From Calothrix sp. C42_A2020_038 (lineage in GTDB: Bacteria > Cyanobacteriota > Cyanobacteriia > Cyanobacteriales > Nostocaceae), in contig JACYLQ010000048.1 of the NCBI GenBank assembly GCA_015272395.1, positions 1 through 64,000 on the forward strand: a stretch of 64,000 nucleotides of DNA. Reading direction: 5' to 3'. Shown in pieces: positions 9,311 through 17,938 of this stretch. The notes under the pieces are model-generated. The model had not been told where the DNA came from and made no database searches. It saw only the letters and a program-made list of their open reading frames with translations. Position 1 is the stretch's first letter. Every line of letters begins with the position of its first letter. A program made the position numbers and the translations under genes.

Positions 9311-9589
9311 TCCTGATGAGAGCAATGCGATTTTGTTAGATTAGCCCAAATTTCAAGCGACCATCAATATTTATTCTCAGTACAAAAATATATTTAATAC
9401 AGTGCAAACAAGTGTTAGCACTTAATAAATGGAGAAGGAAGAGCGAAAATTATCTATGAATGAAGACTAGGGACTGTATTCAAATATTTATTGGTTTCCT
9501 TATTTGTACGGGAAAATAGCTATCGCTGGTGATTATGCCAGCGATAAAATGAGTGGCTATATCTACGCCTTCTAGCACGACACATTCTA

Positions 9590-9644
9590 AAATGACAAAT
9601 GTAGTTACAGATGTGTTGTCATTTGTATATACAAATGATATCTT
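9590..9644 (+). promoter_or_regulatory. brnTA promoter with palindromic operator
   Basis: A -35 TTGTCA (9616-9621) and -10 TATCTT (9639-9644) are separated by exactly 17 bases. A perfect 20-bp palindrome, TCATTTGTATATACAAATGA (9619-9638), fills the spacer. A second inverted repeat, AAATGACAA (9590-9598) with TTGTCATTT (9616-9624), overlaps it. This is what an autoregulatory toxin-antitoxin operator looks like. The start codon at 9651 falls about where transcription would begin. Confidence 0.7.
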
Positions 9645-9650
9645 AGAGAT

Positions 9651-9950
9651 ATGATACAAGAAGTATCTGGCTATGACTGGGATGAAGGGAATCATCAAAA
9701 ATGCCAAAAACACGGTGTTTCTATAGAAGAAATCGAAAGTTTGTTCTCTGGTAGTGTTCAAATATCGCCTGATATAAAGCATTCAGAGGCTGAAGAAAGA
9801 TTTCTTGCGGTAGGTAAATCAATCAAAAATAGATATATTTTTGTAGCATTTACTCTACGTGAAAAAGAAGAAGAAACCTTCATTAGACCAATCAGCGCTC
9901 GTTACATGCGTGATAAAGAGGTGAAAAAATATGAAGAAAATCTTACCTAG
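9651..9950 (+). CDS. brnT: BrnT-family toxin
   Basis: A 99-residue protein with the BrnT pattern: YDWDEGNHQKCQKHGVSIEE near the N-terminus, EERFLAVGKSIKNRYIFVAFTLRE in the middle, and RPISARYMRDKEVKKYEE at the end. BrnT toxins are RelE-fold ribonucleases that block translation and are neutralised by a ribbon-helix-helix antitoxin. The antitoxin gene overlaps its 3' end by 20 bases. Length is typical (about 90-100). The promoter upstream places the likely transcription start at or next to the ATG, so the message may be leaderless or the first codon may lie slightly further in. Confidence 0.88.
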   Translation: MIQEVSGYDWDEGNHQKCQKHGVSIEEIESLFSGSVQISPDIKHSEAEERFLAVGKSIKNRYIFVAFTLREKEEETFIRPISARYMRDKEVKKYEENLT

Positions 9951-10179
9951 AATCAAAACTGATGACGAAGCAGAAAGCTTGCTGGAACAAGACTTGTCTG
10001 ATTGTCTAAATAAAGACAATTTCAAGCCTGTTACTTTTGAATTCAAGCCTAAAGACAAAACTGTAAACCTACGTGTCTCGTCCGACTTGCTAGAAGAAGT
10101 TAAAACTGTTGCAAAAAAACAAGGTGTTACTTATCAAAAGTACATCCGGAACGCAATAGAAAAGTCGTTGGGAGAATAA
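9931..10179 (+). CDS. brnA: Ribbon-helix-helix antitoxin (BrnA/CopG type)
   Basis: An 82-residue protein. Residues about 1-45 form the toxin-neutralising region (DDEAESLLEQDLSDCLN, FKPVTFEFKPKDKTVNLRV). Residues about 47-82 form a ribbon-helix-helix DNA-binding domain (VNLRVSSDLLEEVKTVAKKQ, then YQKYIRNAIEKSL). It looks closest to the CopG-antitoxin family that pairs with BrnT. The 20-base overlap with brnT implies translational coupling. The palindrome in the promoter is the likely binding site. Confidence 0.83.
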   Translation: MKKILPRIKTDDEAESLLEQDLSDCLNKDNFKPVTFEFKPKDKTVNLRVSSDLLEEVKTVAKKQGVTYQKYIRNAIEKSLGE

Positions 10180-10440
10180 ATCACTCCGCGCACCAAAATA
10201 AGTCAGAACGAAGGCATCCGTGACAAATGCATAGATTTTTCACGTAAATCTCCTTAGTTTGGAAGCCACTCTGCTGGCTTCGAGTGGAGGAAAAAGGCTT
10301 TGCGGATTCGCGATGATTCAGGTCTACTACAAGACCCGTGCGCTGTGCGTGGAGGCGAAAGCCCCCGCGTTTCAACCGGGGGTTAGCTTACCCCACTAAG
10401 TATGGAAGAGCCGTGATGTGCTACCCTCTTCAACTGTTTG
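10180..10440. other. GC-rich structured intergenic segment, possible insertion-sequence end
   Basis: The block is unusually GC-rich for this genome. It contains the hairpin CCCCCG-CGTTTCAAC-CGGGGG (about 10363-10383), the near-palindrome GGGGTTAGCTTACCCC just after it, and stems around GAAGCC/GGCTTC (10261-10280). Such structures occur at ends of IS200/IS605-type elements and their TnpB guide RNAs, but no tnpB is recognisable here. Identity is uncertain. Confidence 0.3.
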
Positions 10441-10466
10441 ATTAAATCCTGATACATATCCAGATT

Positions 10467-10498
10467 GTAGGGACGCTTCGGTTCCGAAGCATCTCTAC
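10467..10498. repeat. Hairpin of the GTAGAGACG family
   Basis: GTAGGGACGCTTCGG and CCGAAGCATCTCTAC form a near-perfect hairpin between the toxin-antitoxin locus and nagA. A possible terminator for nagA on the minus strand. Confidence 0.55.
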
Positions 10499-10536
10499 GG
10501 TATCCCTATTTGTATCAACAATTTTGTTAAATGGTA

Positions 10537-11724
10537 TTAGGGGTTAGGTTTTTGGTCAATAAACCTTTGCCAACTCAACTCACCACTTTCATTAGCGTGC
10601 CACTGCAAAAGGCTAGTAACAGCAACACCAGGTATAGTAAATTTGGTGCCAATTGCTAGACGTGGCGCCGAGGTTGCTAGGAGGATAGCTTTTTCAAGAT
10701 CACAAATATGCCATTTAACTAAATTCTGCACGCCAACTAGTAATGACAGTGTTGTTCCTGATAGTGTGCCATCGGGGAGTCTAGCAGTACCATCTTTAAC
10801 TTCAATTTCGCGACTATCCCACGGGTAAATACCATCAGGAAATCCCAGAGGCGCCAATGCATCACTAACGAGAAATAAGCCTTCATAATTGCTAGCGCGT
10901 AAAAGTAAATCTAGCATAATTGGCGATACATGCTGACCATCAGCGATAAACCCACACATGATATTTTTGTTGGTAATGGCAGCACCTAATAAACCAGGTT
11001 CACGGTGATGTAATGGTGGCATGGCGTTAAATGCATGTGTCACCATCGTGGCGCCATTTTCAAATGCTTGTTGTGCTTGTGCTGCGGTAGCTTGCGAGTG
11101 TCCAAGACTTACAGTAATATGTTGTAAACGTAAATATTTAATAACTTCGCCTGTGGAGTCTAGCTCTGGGGCAAGAGTAATAATTTTAACAATATGAGTA
11201 TAATCACCTAAAACTCTTTTAACTTCATCGATAGTTAAAGGTAATAAATACTCAGCAGGATGGGCGCCACGTTTCTGATAGTTTAAGAAGGGTCCCTCTA
11301 AATGAACACCGAGTATTTGGGCAGTAGGTTGTAATGAAGCACTCAAACTCATGTAATCAGCAATTACAGATAATGCACGCTGAATATTTTCTACTGAAGT
11401 CGTTACTAAAGTCGGTAAAAACGCATCAACTCCGTTATTCCACAAGAATTGGCATATTTTAGGCAATATATGAGCATTTTCTGGACTTAAATCGGGGAAT
11501 GCTTGGCATAATCCACCATTAATCTGTAAATCTACACCACCTAGGGAAATAAAATCGCCTTCAACATCTACTATTTGTAAATTATCTGGTGGGACTCGTT
11601 TTAAAACTGTACCCATTGGTAAAATTTGTTGAACAATACCCTCACTGAGCAACAACATCTGTAAACCTTCATAACCAGGTACACGCGCGTTGATAATATC
11701 TATAGGAGTAGCTGTACTGAGCAT
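10537..11724 (-). CDS. nagA: N-acetylglucosamine-6-phosphate deacetylase
   Basis: A 395-residue amidohydrolase-superfamily enzyme. Visible motifs are HLEGPFLNYQKRGAH (metal ligand Glu and substrate loop), VSLGHSQATAAQA and THAFNAMPPLHHREPG (metal-binding His), and LVSDALAPLGFPDG with the catalytic Asp. It removes acetate from GlcNAc-6-phosphate in amino-sugar recycling. Length matches the family (about 380-400). No nag operon partners are near, and the gene is divergent from purE. Confidence 0.94.
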   Translation of the reverse strand: MLSTATPIDIINARVPGYEGLQMLLLSEGIVQQILPMGTVLKRVPPDNLQIVDVEGDFISLGGVDLQINGGLCQAFPDLSPENAHILPKICQFLWNNGVDAFLPTLVTTSVENIQRALSVIADYMSLSASLQPTAQILGVHLEGPFLNYQKRGAHPAEYLLPLTIDEVKRVLGDYTHIVKIITLAPELDSTGEVIKYLRLQHITVSLGHSQATAAQAQQAFENGATMVTHAFNAMPPLHHREPGLLGAAITNKNIMCGFIADGQHVSPIMLDLLLRASNYEGLFLVSDALAPLGFPDGIYPWDSREIEVKDGTARLPDGTLSGTTLSLLVGVQNLVKWHICDLEKAILLATSAPRLAIGTKFTIPGVAVTSLLQWHANESGELSWQRFIDQKPNP

Positions 11725-11788
11725 GGAAATATAACCATAACTATAACTGCACTGATTTAAATATTACTTCTAGGAATAAAGCAATCAC

Positions 11789-12313
11789 ATGTCTCCTGTT
11801 ATCGGCATTATTATGGGTAGTGACTCCGACTTACCCACTATGAAAGATGCTATTAGTATCTGTGAAGAATTTGGAGTAAGTTGCGAAGTCGCAATTGTCA
11901 GCGCACATCGCACCCCAGAACGAATGTTTGAATATGCTAAGTCAGCCCATCAGCGTGGTATCAAGGTAATTATTGCTGGTGCTGGCGGTGCCGCACACTT
12001 ACCAGGTATGGTAGCATCACTAACACCTCTACCAGTAATTGGTGTTCCTGTCCCTAGTCGTCATTTACAAGGTGTTGATTCTTTATACTCAATAGTACAA
12101 ATGCCAGCAGGTATACCTGTAGCAACCGTAGCGATTGGTAACGCCAAAAATGCGGGTTTGTTAGCTGTACAAATGATTGCAATATCGCAACCTGAATTAC
12201 TTATAAAAGTTCAACAATACCGTAGTAGTCTCCAAGATTCGGTAATAGAAAAACAGTCAAAATTAGAACAAGTAGGTTATATAGATTATCTTAAAAATTT
12301 AACAGGTTTATGA
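11789..12313 (+). CDS. purE: N5-carboxyaminoimidazole ribonucleotide mutase
   Basis: A 174-residue class I PurE with [13 protein letters not shown] at the N-terminus, [10 protein letters not shown], and [14 protein letters not shown]. It converts N5-CAIR to CAIR in purine synthesis. The start ATG at 11789 gives the usual N-terminus [14 protein letters not shown]. Other purine genes in the window (purF, purL, purH) are far away, so purE stands alone, 64 bases from the divergent nagA. Confidence 0.97.
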   Translation: MSPVIGIIMGSDSDLPTMKDAISICEEFGVSCEVAIVSAHRTPERMFEYAKSAHQRGIKVIIAGAGGAAHLPGMVASLTPLPVIGVPVPSRHLQGVDSLYSIVQMPAGIPVATVAIGNAKNAGLLAVQMIAISQPELLIKVQQYRSSLQDSVIEKQSKLEQVGYIDYLKNLTGL

Positions 12314-12374
12314 AAAATAAAATTCTCTATTACGAATAGAAAGTATAAATTAAAACCCCTTTAGCAAATGTTAA

Positions 12375-12490
12375 AGAGGGAGAGAACTGTGAAACCTTAT
12401 TTTCTATTTTCTTGTTCCCCTTCCCTTGTAAGGAAGGGGCTAAAGGTTAGGTTTTTGAGTCAAGAACGATACTTTTCAAACATCCTCTAA
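12375..12490. repeat. MITE-like dispersed repeat, copy 4 (right part)
   Basis: Contains TTGTTCCCCTTCCCTTG, GCTAAAGGTTAGGTTTTTGA and the terminal GATACTTTTCAAACATCCTC, matching the right half of the family. The left terminus is not recognisable. Confidence 0.65.
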
Positions 12491-12527
12491 AACCGCGCGG
12501 AATCCGAAAAGATTTAGGTATGTGTTT

Positions 12528-13790
12528 TTAATCTCCATCTCCAGCTTTCCAAGCAATATTTTTGCTTGGTTGAGGATTAGGTAACTTTAAAGTAACTAGT
12601 CCTGCTGCCAGTACTAATACCGTAGATGTCCATAGGCAGCCAACAAGCCCGAAAAACTGATACACTAAACCTGACAGTACAGTTCCTGCTAACCGACCTC
12701 CAGAGTTTGCCATGTAATAAAATCCAACGTTCAGTGCTACTTTGTCATCATCAGTAAAAGCTAATACCAAGTATGAGTGAACAGCGGAGTTAAAGGCAAA
12801 CACTACACCAAAGAGCAGCAATCCACCAATGATAGCAGCATTAGCAGGTACACTTAGTTGCAGAGCAAGGGCAATTGCTGCTGGAACTACTGTGAGGGCA
12901 AAAGTCCAAAATCGTATAGTATTTGACTGTGGTGGACGACCAGAACCGAATCTTCTAATCAGCGTTGGTGCCAAGGATTGAATAATACCGTAACCAATCA
13001 CCCAAAGAGCAAGAAATCCACCAACTTGATAGAATGACCACCCCAAAGGACCACGTAAAAATACTGGTAATCCCACAACAAACCAAACATCTCTCGAACC
13101 AAACAGAAAAAAGCGAGCAGCGGAGAGAATGTTGATTTCTTGGCTTTTAGAAAAAAGTTGGCTAAACTTAACCTTCTTTTTGATTTTGCCCATACCTTTG
13201 GGCAGCATTACTCCTGTAAACATAATCAGGAATAGCCCTGCTGCCATAATCCATAAAGAATTGGTAAAGCCAAATAATCCGAGGAGGGCACTACCAACAA
13301 AGAAACCAACTCCTTTGAGGGCATTTTTCGAGCCAGTTAATACTGCCACCCATTTAAACAAAGCAGACTGAGCATCTTGTGCAACAACTAAGCGAATAGC
13401 ACTTTTCGTACTCATTTTAGTCAGGTCTTTGGCAATACCTGAGAATGCCTGTGCCACCATCACATAAGAAACTGCAAACCACTGTACCCAACTTTCGTTT
13501 AGCCAAGACAACATTAACAAAGAAAATATCTGTAATCCAATGCCAATGTAAAGCGTTAGTTTTAGACCAAACTGAGAGCCAATCCAACCACCTAAAAAGT
13601 TTGTAATGACACCAAAGATTTCGTAGAACAGAAACAGGGACGCGATTTGTAGTGGGGTATAACCTATGTTATTGAAGTAAAGTAACACTAACATTCGTAG
13701 GGCGCCATCAGTAATGGTGAAGCCCCAATAAGCCAGTGTAACAACAGCATAATTTTTTAAATTGATTTTGTCCGCTATGGTAGAACTCAT
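12528..13790 (-). CDS. arsJ: Organoarsenical efflux MFS transporter ArsJ
   Basis: A 420-residue transporter from the ATG at 13790 (a TTG lies two codons upstream). About 11-12 membrane helices are visible, with ITDGALRMLVLLYFNNIGYT near the start and SRDVWFVVGLPVFLRGPLGW in the middle, both typical of ArsJ. ArsJ exports 1-arseno-3-phosphoglycerate made by its companion GAPDH. The compound then hydrolyses outside to arsenate. The companion GAPDH gene is 30 bases upstream on the same strand, so the pair is almost certainly co-transcribed. Confidence 0.92.
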   Translation of the reverse strand: MSSTIADKINLKNYAVVTLAYWGFTITDGALRMLVLLYFNNIGYTPLQIASLFLFYEIFGVITNFLGGWIGSQFGLKLTLYIGIGLQIFSLLMLSWLNESWVQWFAVSYVMVAQAFSGIAKDLTKMSTKSAIRLVVAQDAQSALFKWVAVLTGSKNALKGVGFFVGSALLGLFGFTNSLWIMAAGLFLIMFTGVMLPKGMGKIKKKVKFSQLFSKSQEINILSAARFFLFGSRDVWFVVGLPVFLRGPLGWSFYQVGGFLALWVIGYGIIQSLAPTLIRRFGSGRPPQSNTIRFWTFALTVVPAAIALALQLSVPANAAIIGGLLLFGVVFAFNSAVHSYLVLAFTDDDKVALNVGFYYMANSGGRLAGTVLSGLVYQFFGLVGCLWTSTVLVLAAGLVTLKLPNPQPSKNIAWKAGDGD

Positions 13791-13820
13791 AAGCAAATGT
13801 AGGGTGAAGGGTAAGTAAAA

Positions 13821-14837
13821 CTACTTCAGGCTTAATGCAACTTTGCGGGCAAGTTCCACCATCCGGTTGGCGTAACCCCATTCATTGTCGTACCAGGCAA
13901 GGATTTTTACTTGCGTCTCATTGACGACCATTGTCGATAAGGCATCTACAATTGAAGACCTGGGGTCATCTTTGTAGTCAATTGATACTAGAGGAAGTTC
14001 CTCGTAACCTAAAATTCCTTTGAGTGGTTCTTGAAGTGAAGCAGCTTTCAACAAGCTATTAATTTCTTCAACTGTTGTAGGTCGTGTTACTTCAAACACG
14101 CAATCAGTTAGAGAAGCATTGAGTAATGGCACTCGCACTGCCAGACCATTGAGCTTACCATTCAGTTCTGGGTAAATCAATCCAATTGCTGTTGCAGAAC
14201 CAGTTGATGTTGGAATCAAAGACGAGCCTGTCGCCCGCGCTCGACGTAAATCTTTATGTGGAGCATCGACGATAGTTTGAGTATTTGTATGGTCGTGGAT
14301 AGTTGTAATAATTCCGTGCTTAATACCCAACCCTTCATGAATTACCTTCACAATCGGTGCCAAACAATTGGTAGTACAGGAGGCAGCAGTGAGCAGATGA
14401 TGTTTGTCAGGTTCATAGAGGTAGTCATTTACACCCATAACGATGTTTAACGCCCCTTGCTTGACTGGCGCCGCTACGATTACCTTCTGTACACCCCGCT
14501 TGAAGTAAGGGTCAAGAGTTTCCGGAGTTCTAAACTTACCAGAGCATTCTAGGACAATATCAACACCGACCTCTTCCCAAGGGACTTCCTCTGGTTTGGA
14601 ATACTCGCTAAAGCTAAGAGGTTTACCATCGATCAAAACACAGTTGTGATTTTGCGCTTCGACTTCAGGCGCCCAACGTCCGTGAACAGAATCAAACTTC
14701 AGTAGATGAGCTGCAGTTATTACCCCACCTTTAACTTCGTTGATATGAACAAACTCGAATTCTGACCAACCCCAAGCCGCGCGAAGGTCTAACCGCCCAA
14801 TCCTACCGAATCCGTTAATTCCAACACGAACTGTCAT
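13821..14837 (-). CDS. ArsJ-associated glyceraldehyde-3-phosphate dehydrogenase
   Basis: A 338-residue GAPDH. The NAD-binding motif is [16 protein letters not shown], the catalytic cysteine is in [18 protein letters not shown], and [20 protein letters not shown] and [18 protein letters not shown] follow. The DLRAAW after the Rossmann glycines and the position next to arsJ mark it as the arsenic-detoxification isozyme, not the glycolytic Gap1 or Calvin-cycle Gap2. It forms 1-arseno-3-phosphoglycerate from glyceraldehyde-3-phosphate and arsenate for export by ArsJ. Confidence 0.93.
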   Translation of the reverse strand: MTVRVGINGFGRIGRLDLRAAWGWSEFEFVHINEVKGGVITAAHLLKFDSVHGRWAPEVEAQNHNCVLIDGKPLSFSEYSKPEEVPWEEVGVDIVLECSGKFRTPETLDPYFKRGVQKVIVAAPVKQGALNIVMGVNDYLYEPDKHHLLTAASCTTNCLAPIVKVIHEGLGIKHGIITTIHDHTNTQTIVDAPHKDLRRARATGSSLIPTSTGSATAIGLIYPELNGKLNGLAVRVPLLNASLTDCVFEVTRPTTVEEINSLLKAASLQEPLKGILGYEELPLVSIDYKDDPRSSIVDALSTMVVNETQVKILAWYDNEWGYANRMVELARKVALSLK

Positions 14838-14976
14838 CCGTTTTATACCCCCATGTACATCAAAATTACACTTCTTAGCAAAATTAAAGTCAATCCCACG
14901 TTAGGAATAGCGTTCATAATGACTGTACAGATACTAAGTCTTTGATACTAAAATCAGAAAAGTAATGGTGTTCCTT

Positions 14977-16059
14977 CTAAAACTGCCCTTCTTTTCTCAA
15001 TAACTCGCTAATTGTTAAATTCAGCTTTGCTTCTCCACCGAAGACTGTTCCAACCTTACCTCGGTAAAAATGAACATAGTTAAGGTGTTTGCCTTCTTCT
15101 GGTAAAGGTATATATCCTACAGAACTTGCTGCTGTTGGTGCTTTCTCGATGTAATGTTTAACAAAATTATTTACTGCTGGTTTGTTTTGGCTGGATGTAA
15201 TATTTACGTAGATAAACAGCGGACGAGAAAGTGGCTGATACTGGTTTTTTTCTACAGTCGTTGGTGAAGGCAATATCGGTCCTTTTCCATTATCAACAGG
15301 CAGAGCCTTTAATTTATCTTTGTTTTGTTCGTAGTACGAATAACCAAAGTAACCCAGAGCATTTGGGTCTTTAATGATGCCATTTACCAAGACGTTATCA
15401 TCTTCACTCGCTGTATAGTCTTTCCGACTGGCTCTTGGTGTACCTACAGTTGCTTCTGTAAAATAATCAAATGTACCTGACTTGTCACCTGCTCCATACA
15501 ATTTCAGAGGTCTATCAGGCCACGATGAACGAACTTGATTCCACTTAGTTATTTTATTTTGTGCAGCAGGTTCCCAGATTTTTTTTAACTCTTCGGTAGT
15601 AATATCTTGTGCCCAGTTATTCTGCGGATTCACAGCAACCGTCAAAGCATCAAAAGCTATAGGAAATTCCATATACCCGATACCATTTGCCTTACAAGCT
15701 TCCATCTCTGCTTTGAGAATTGGTCGGGAGGCATTGTTAATATCTGTTTCTCCAGCGCAGAATTTTTTGAAACCACCAGTAGTACCAGAAAAGTTAACTT
15801 CTACCTGTGCTTGATTCCCCGATGCTTCGTAATCTTTAATAATTGCTTGTGTTATCGGATATACAGTACTCGAACCATCTATCTTAACCTTCCCACCCGC
15901 AACTGTTTCAGAATTCGCGACTTGCTTCACTTGCTGCTGTTGCTGCGGTTGTTCTGGCGGTTGTTCTGTCTGTGCAGATGGGTTAGATGGCGCCGTGCAA
16001 GCAGAGGTTAAAATGAGCGTCGCAAACATAAGAGCAGAATTTGTCACTTTTGCGTTCAT
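14977..16059 (-). CDS. PstS/SphX-type phosphate-binding lipoprotein (arsenic-island copy 1)
   Basis: A 360-residue substrate-binding protein. Started at 16059, it has a lipoprotein signal peptide ending ILTSAC, a Gln/Pro-rich linker, then [50 protein letters not shown] and [19 protein letters not shown]. This is the PstS_2/SphX group. The start is fixed by alignment with the paralogue at 21160: both share GAGGTCAATG immediately before and at the start codon. No permease is adjacent. Lying between arsR and the GAPDH/arsJ pair, it may scavenge phosphate or discriminate phosphate from arsenate. The ligand preference is not shown by sequence. Confidence 0.87.
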   Translation of the reverse strand: MNAKVTNSALMFATLILTSACTAPSNPSAQTEQPPEQPQQQQQVKQVANSETVAGGKVKIDGSSTVYPITQAIIKDYEASGNQAQVEVNFSGTTGGFKKFCAGETDINNASRPILKAEMEACKANGIGYMEFPIAFDALTVAVNPQNNWAQDITTEELKKIWEPAAQNKITKWNQVRSSWPDRPLKLYGAGDKSGTFDYFTEATVGTPRASRKDYTASEDDNVLVNGIIKDPNALGYFGYSYYEQNKDKLKALPVDNGKGPILPSPTTVEKNQYQPLSRPLFIYVNITSSQNKPAVNNFVKHYIEKAPTAASSVGYIPLPEEGKHLNYVHFYRGKVGTVFGGEAKLNLTISELLRKEGQF

Positions 16060-16173
16060 TGACCTCATCCTCGTCAGTTGTACATTAAAAGTATACATCT
16101 ATCATTTCAAAAAAAATTGATTTGTCAACTATTGAAAGTATAAAAATTACAAACAAATATTAAGAAAATTTGA

Positions 16174-16506
16174 TTAATCATTAGGTTTTTCGCAAGCGTG
16201 AGTCGAAATAATCGGGCTAAAGCAGCGGAATTCAGCTAAGTACTGCTCTAACATAGCAAATTGAGGCAGATTCAGGCTGTAGTAAATCCAGCGTCCCTCC
16301 TGACGAGAACGTAGTAAACCCGCTTCCTTGAGTGATTTAAGATGGAAAGACAATTTTGACTGAGTTACACCTAAAACATCACATAAATCGCACACACATA
16401 GTTCCTTCTGCCGCAATAATTCCAACACATTCACTCGTAACGGGTCGGAAAGGGCATGAAAGCCTGCAATAATTGAGTTAGGAATTATGGAGGAGTTAGC
16501 TTGCAT
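16174..16506 (-). CDS. arsR: Arsenic-responsive repressor ArsR
   Basis: A 110-residue winged-helix repressor. The As(III)-binding motif ELCVCDLCDVLGVTQ places Cys residues in the DNA-recognition helix region. SKLSFHLKSLKEAGLLRSRQ is the recognition helix, and GRWIYYSLN is the wing. Arsenite binding releases it from DNA. It precedes the phosphate-binding protein, GAPDH and arsJ on the same strand and follows arsC. Candidate operators lie directly upstream at 16580-16625. Confidence 0.95.
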   Translation of the reverse strand: MQANSSIIPNSIIAGFHALSDPLRVNVLELLRQKELCVCDLCDVLGVTQSKLSFHLKSLKEAGLLRSRQEGRWIYYSLNLPQFAMLEQYLAEFRCFSPIISTHACEKPND

Positions 16507-16579
16507 TAGTTTTTATTGATGTGTTGAGTATTTTTGCAGTGTCTCTATTATGAACGGTTGGATATTAGAGTGAAATGCA

Positions 16580-16625
16580 TATATACATATATGTATATAA
16601 TCATATAATTATGTATATAATCATA
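16580..16625 (-). promoter_or_regulatory. Candidate ArsR operator region
   Basis: A perfect 20-bp palindrome TATATACATATATGTATATA (16580-16599) overlaps the first of two direct copies of ATGTATATAATCATA (16591-16605 and 16611-16625), spaced 20 bp (two helical turns). It lies 75-120 bases upstream of the arsR start. Confidence 0.55.
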
Positions 16626-16633
16626 GCAAAGAA

Positions 16634-16671
16634 AGAGTGCTACAAACTGGGATTAATTAGTGCAGCACTCT
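16634..16671 (-). terminator. Probable arsC terminator
   Basis: On the minus strand AGAGTGCT and AGCACTCT (arms 16664-16671 and 16634-16641) form a stem just after the arsC stop and are followed by TTTCTTTGC. One mismatch allows extension to 11 bp. Confidence 0.55.
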
Positions 16672-16685
16672 GAAATTTGGAAATT

Positions 16686-17081
16686 TTAGCTTAGAGATTC
16701 GATTAATTTTTCGACTCGTTCTTTAATTTGCTCACGTACCTGACGATAAATCTCAATATCCTCTCCTTGAGGGTCTTCAAGTTGCCAATCTTCAAATACT
16801 TCTCTTAGTACCCAGTCAGATGGTAAGTTAACGCCACAGCCACACAAAGAAATAACTGCATCATACTCTTCGGGGTTAAAATCGCTTAAAGGCTTAGAAG
16901 TTTGATTACTAATATCAATACCAATTTCTGACATCGCTTGAACAGCCATCGGGTCTACATGAGAAGCTTCCAATCCTGAACTTGTCACAGCAACTCTACC
17001 TTCCCCCAAGTGTCTAGCAAATCCCTCAGCCATTTGGGAACGGCGAGAATTTTTTTTGCAAACAAACATTATCTTTTTCAT
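16686..17081 (-). CDS. arsC: Arsenate reductase, low-molecular-weight phosphatase type
   Basis: A 131-residue enzyme from the ATG at 17081. This start gives MKKIMFVCKKNSRRSQMAEG, and the P-loop CX5R cysteine becomes Cys8. With this numbering the two further cysteines of LCGCGVNLP are Cys80 and Cys82. That is exactly the Cys8/Cys80/Cys82 set known for the Synechocystis arsenate reductase, which uses glutathione/glutaredoxin. It reduces As(V) to As(III). The frame is open to 17129 but the extra residues do not resemble the family. arsH lies just upstream. Confidence 0.94.
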   Translation of the reverse strand: MKKIMFVCKKNSRRSQMAEGFARHLGEGRVAVTSSGLEASHVDPMAVQAMSEIGIDISNQTSKPLSDFNPEEYDAVISLCGCGVNLPSDWVLREVFEDWQLEDPQGEDIEIYRQVREQIKERVEKLIESLS

Positions 17082-17170
17082 CGGTTGTTGATTGTTAGTG
17101 ATATGGTGGCACGAGCGGAAATTTTCCAAATACGAACCGGAATTAGACTGAGAATTAAATGTGCTATTTG

Positions 17171-17803
17171 CTACCCTGAGATTTTTTGTAATGACGCTAA
17201 TTTTTGCTTACGTTCGCTGTGGCGGTCTGTTAAATAATCGACTTGCTCACGTAAGAGTAGCGTAAATTTATACAATTCTTCCATAACATCAACTACGCGA
17301 TCACGATAAGGCGAGTCTTTCATCGTTCCGTCTTCGTTAAACTCTTGATAAGCTTTAGCTACGGAAGACTGATTAGGAATCGTGAACATTCGCATCCATC
17401 GTCCCAAAATCCGTAGAGTATTGACTGCGTTGAACGACTGAGAACCACCACTTACTTGCATTACAGCTAAAGTTTTGCCTTGAGTTGGTCGAATAGAACC
17501 AATATTTAGGGGAATCCAATCAATTTGGTTTTTCATTATCCCAGAAATATTCCCATGTAATTCTGGAGACGACCAAACTTGTCCCTCAGACCACTGACTC
17601 AACTCTCGCAATTCCTGTACCTTGGGGTGCGTATCCGGTACACTATTGTGAATTGGTAATTCGCGCGGGTCAAAAAACCTAACTTCTGCACCGAATTCTT
17701 GAATTATACGGGCGCCTTCTTCTGCTAATAATCGACTATAAGAACGCTCCCTTAAAGAACCATACAAAAACAAAATTCTTGGTGGGTGATTGAACGTTGT
17801 CAT
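17171..17803 (-). CDS. arsH: ArsH, NADPH-dependent FMN reductase
   Basis: A 210-residue flavodoxin-like protein. The FMN phosphate-binding loop is [17 protein letters not shown]. The ArsH-specific stretches are [32 protein letters not shown] and [19 protein letters not shown]. ArsH oxidises trivalent organoarsenicals and reduces quinones or azo dyes with NADPH. It is placed between arsC and the flavin disulfide-reductase gene, all on the minus strand, as in other proteobacterial and cyanobacterial ars clusters. Confidence 0.95.
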   Translation of the reverse strand: MTTFNHPPRILFLYGSLRERSYSRLLAEEGARIIQEFGAEVRFFDPRELPIHNSVPDTHPKVQELRELSQWSEGQVWSSPELHGNISGIMKNQIDWIPLNIGSIRPTQGKTLAVMQVSGGSQSFNAVNTLRILGRWMRMFTIPNQSSVAKAYQEFNEDGTMKDSPYRDRVVDVMEELYKFTLLLREQVDYLTDRHSERKQKLASLQKISG

Positions 17804-17938
17804 AAAAAGCTGACCATTTTCTCAAACATAGAATTGTGGAGTACGTTACTACATCACAATCACAGTCACTCAACGAAACTAATAGAATCCAGTAACGCAC
17901 CATCAACGTTTACTTAGGAATACAAACAAAACAAGTAG

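Noticed and set aside
9480-9782. 100-residue minus-strand frame overlapping brnT
   Set aside because: It crosses the brnTA promoter and the brnT start on the opposite strand and has no family resemblance.
10181-10375. 64-residue minus-strand frame in the GC-rich block
   Set aside because: It runs through several strong hairpins, has no recognisable motif and no convincing start context.
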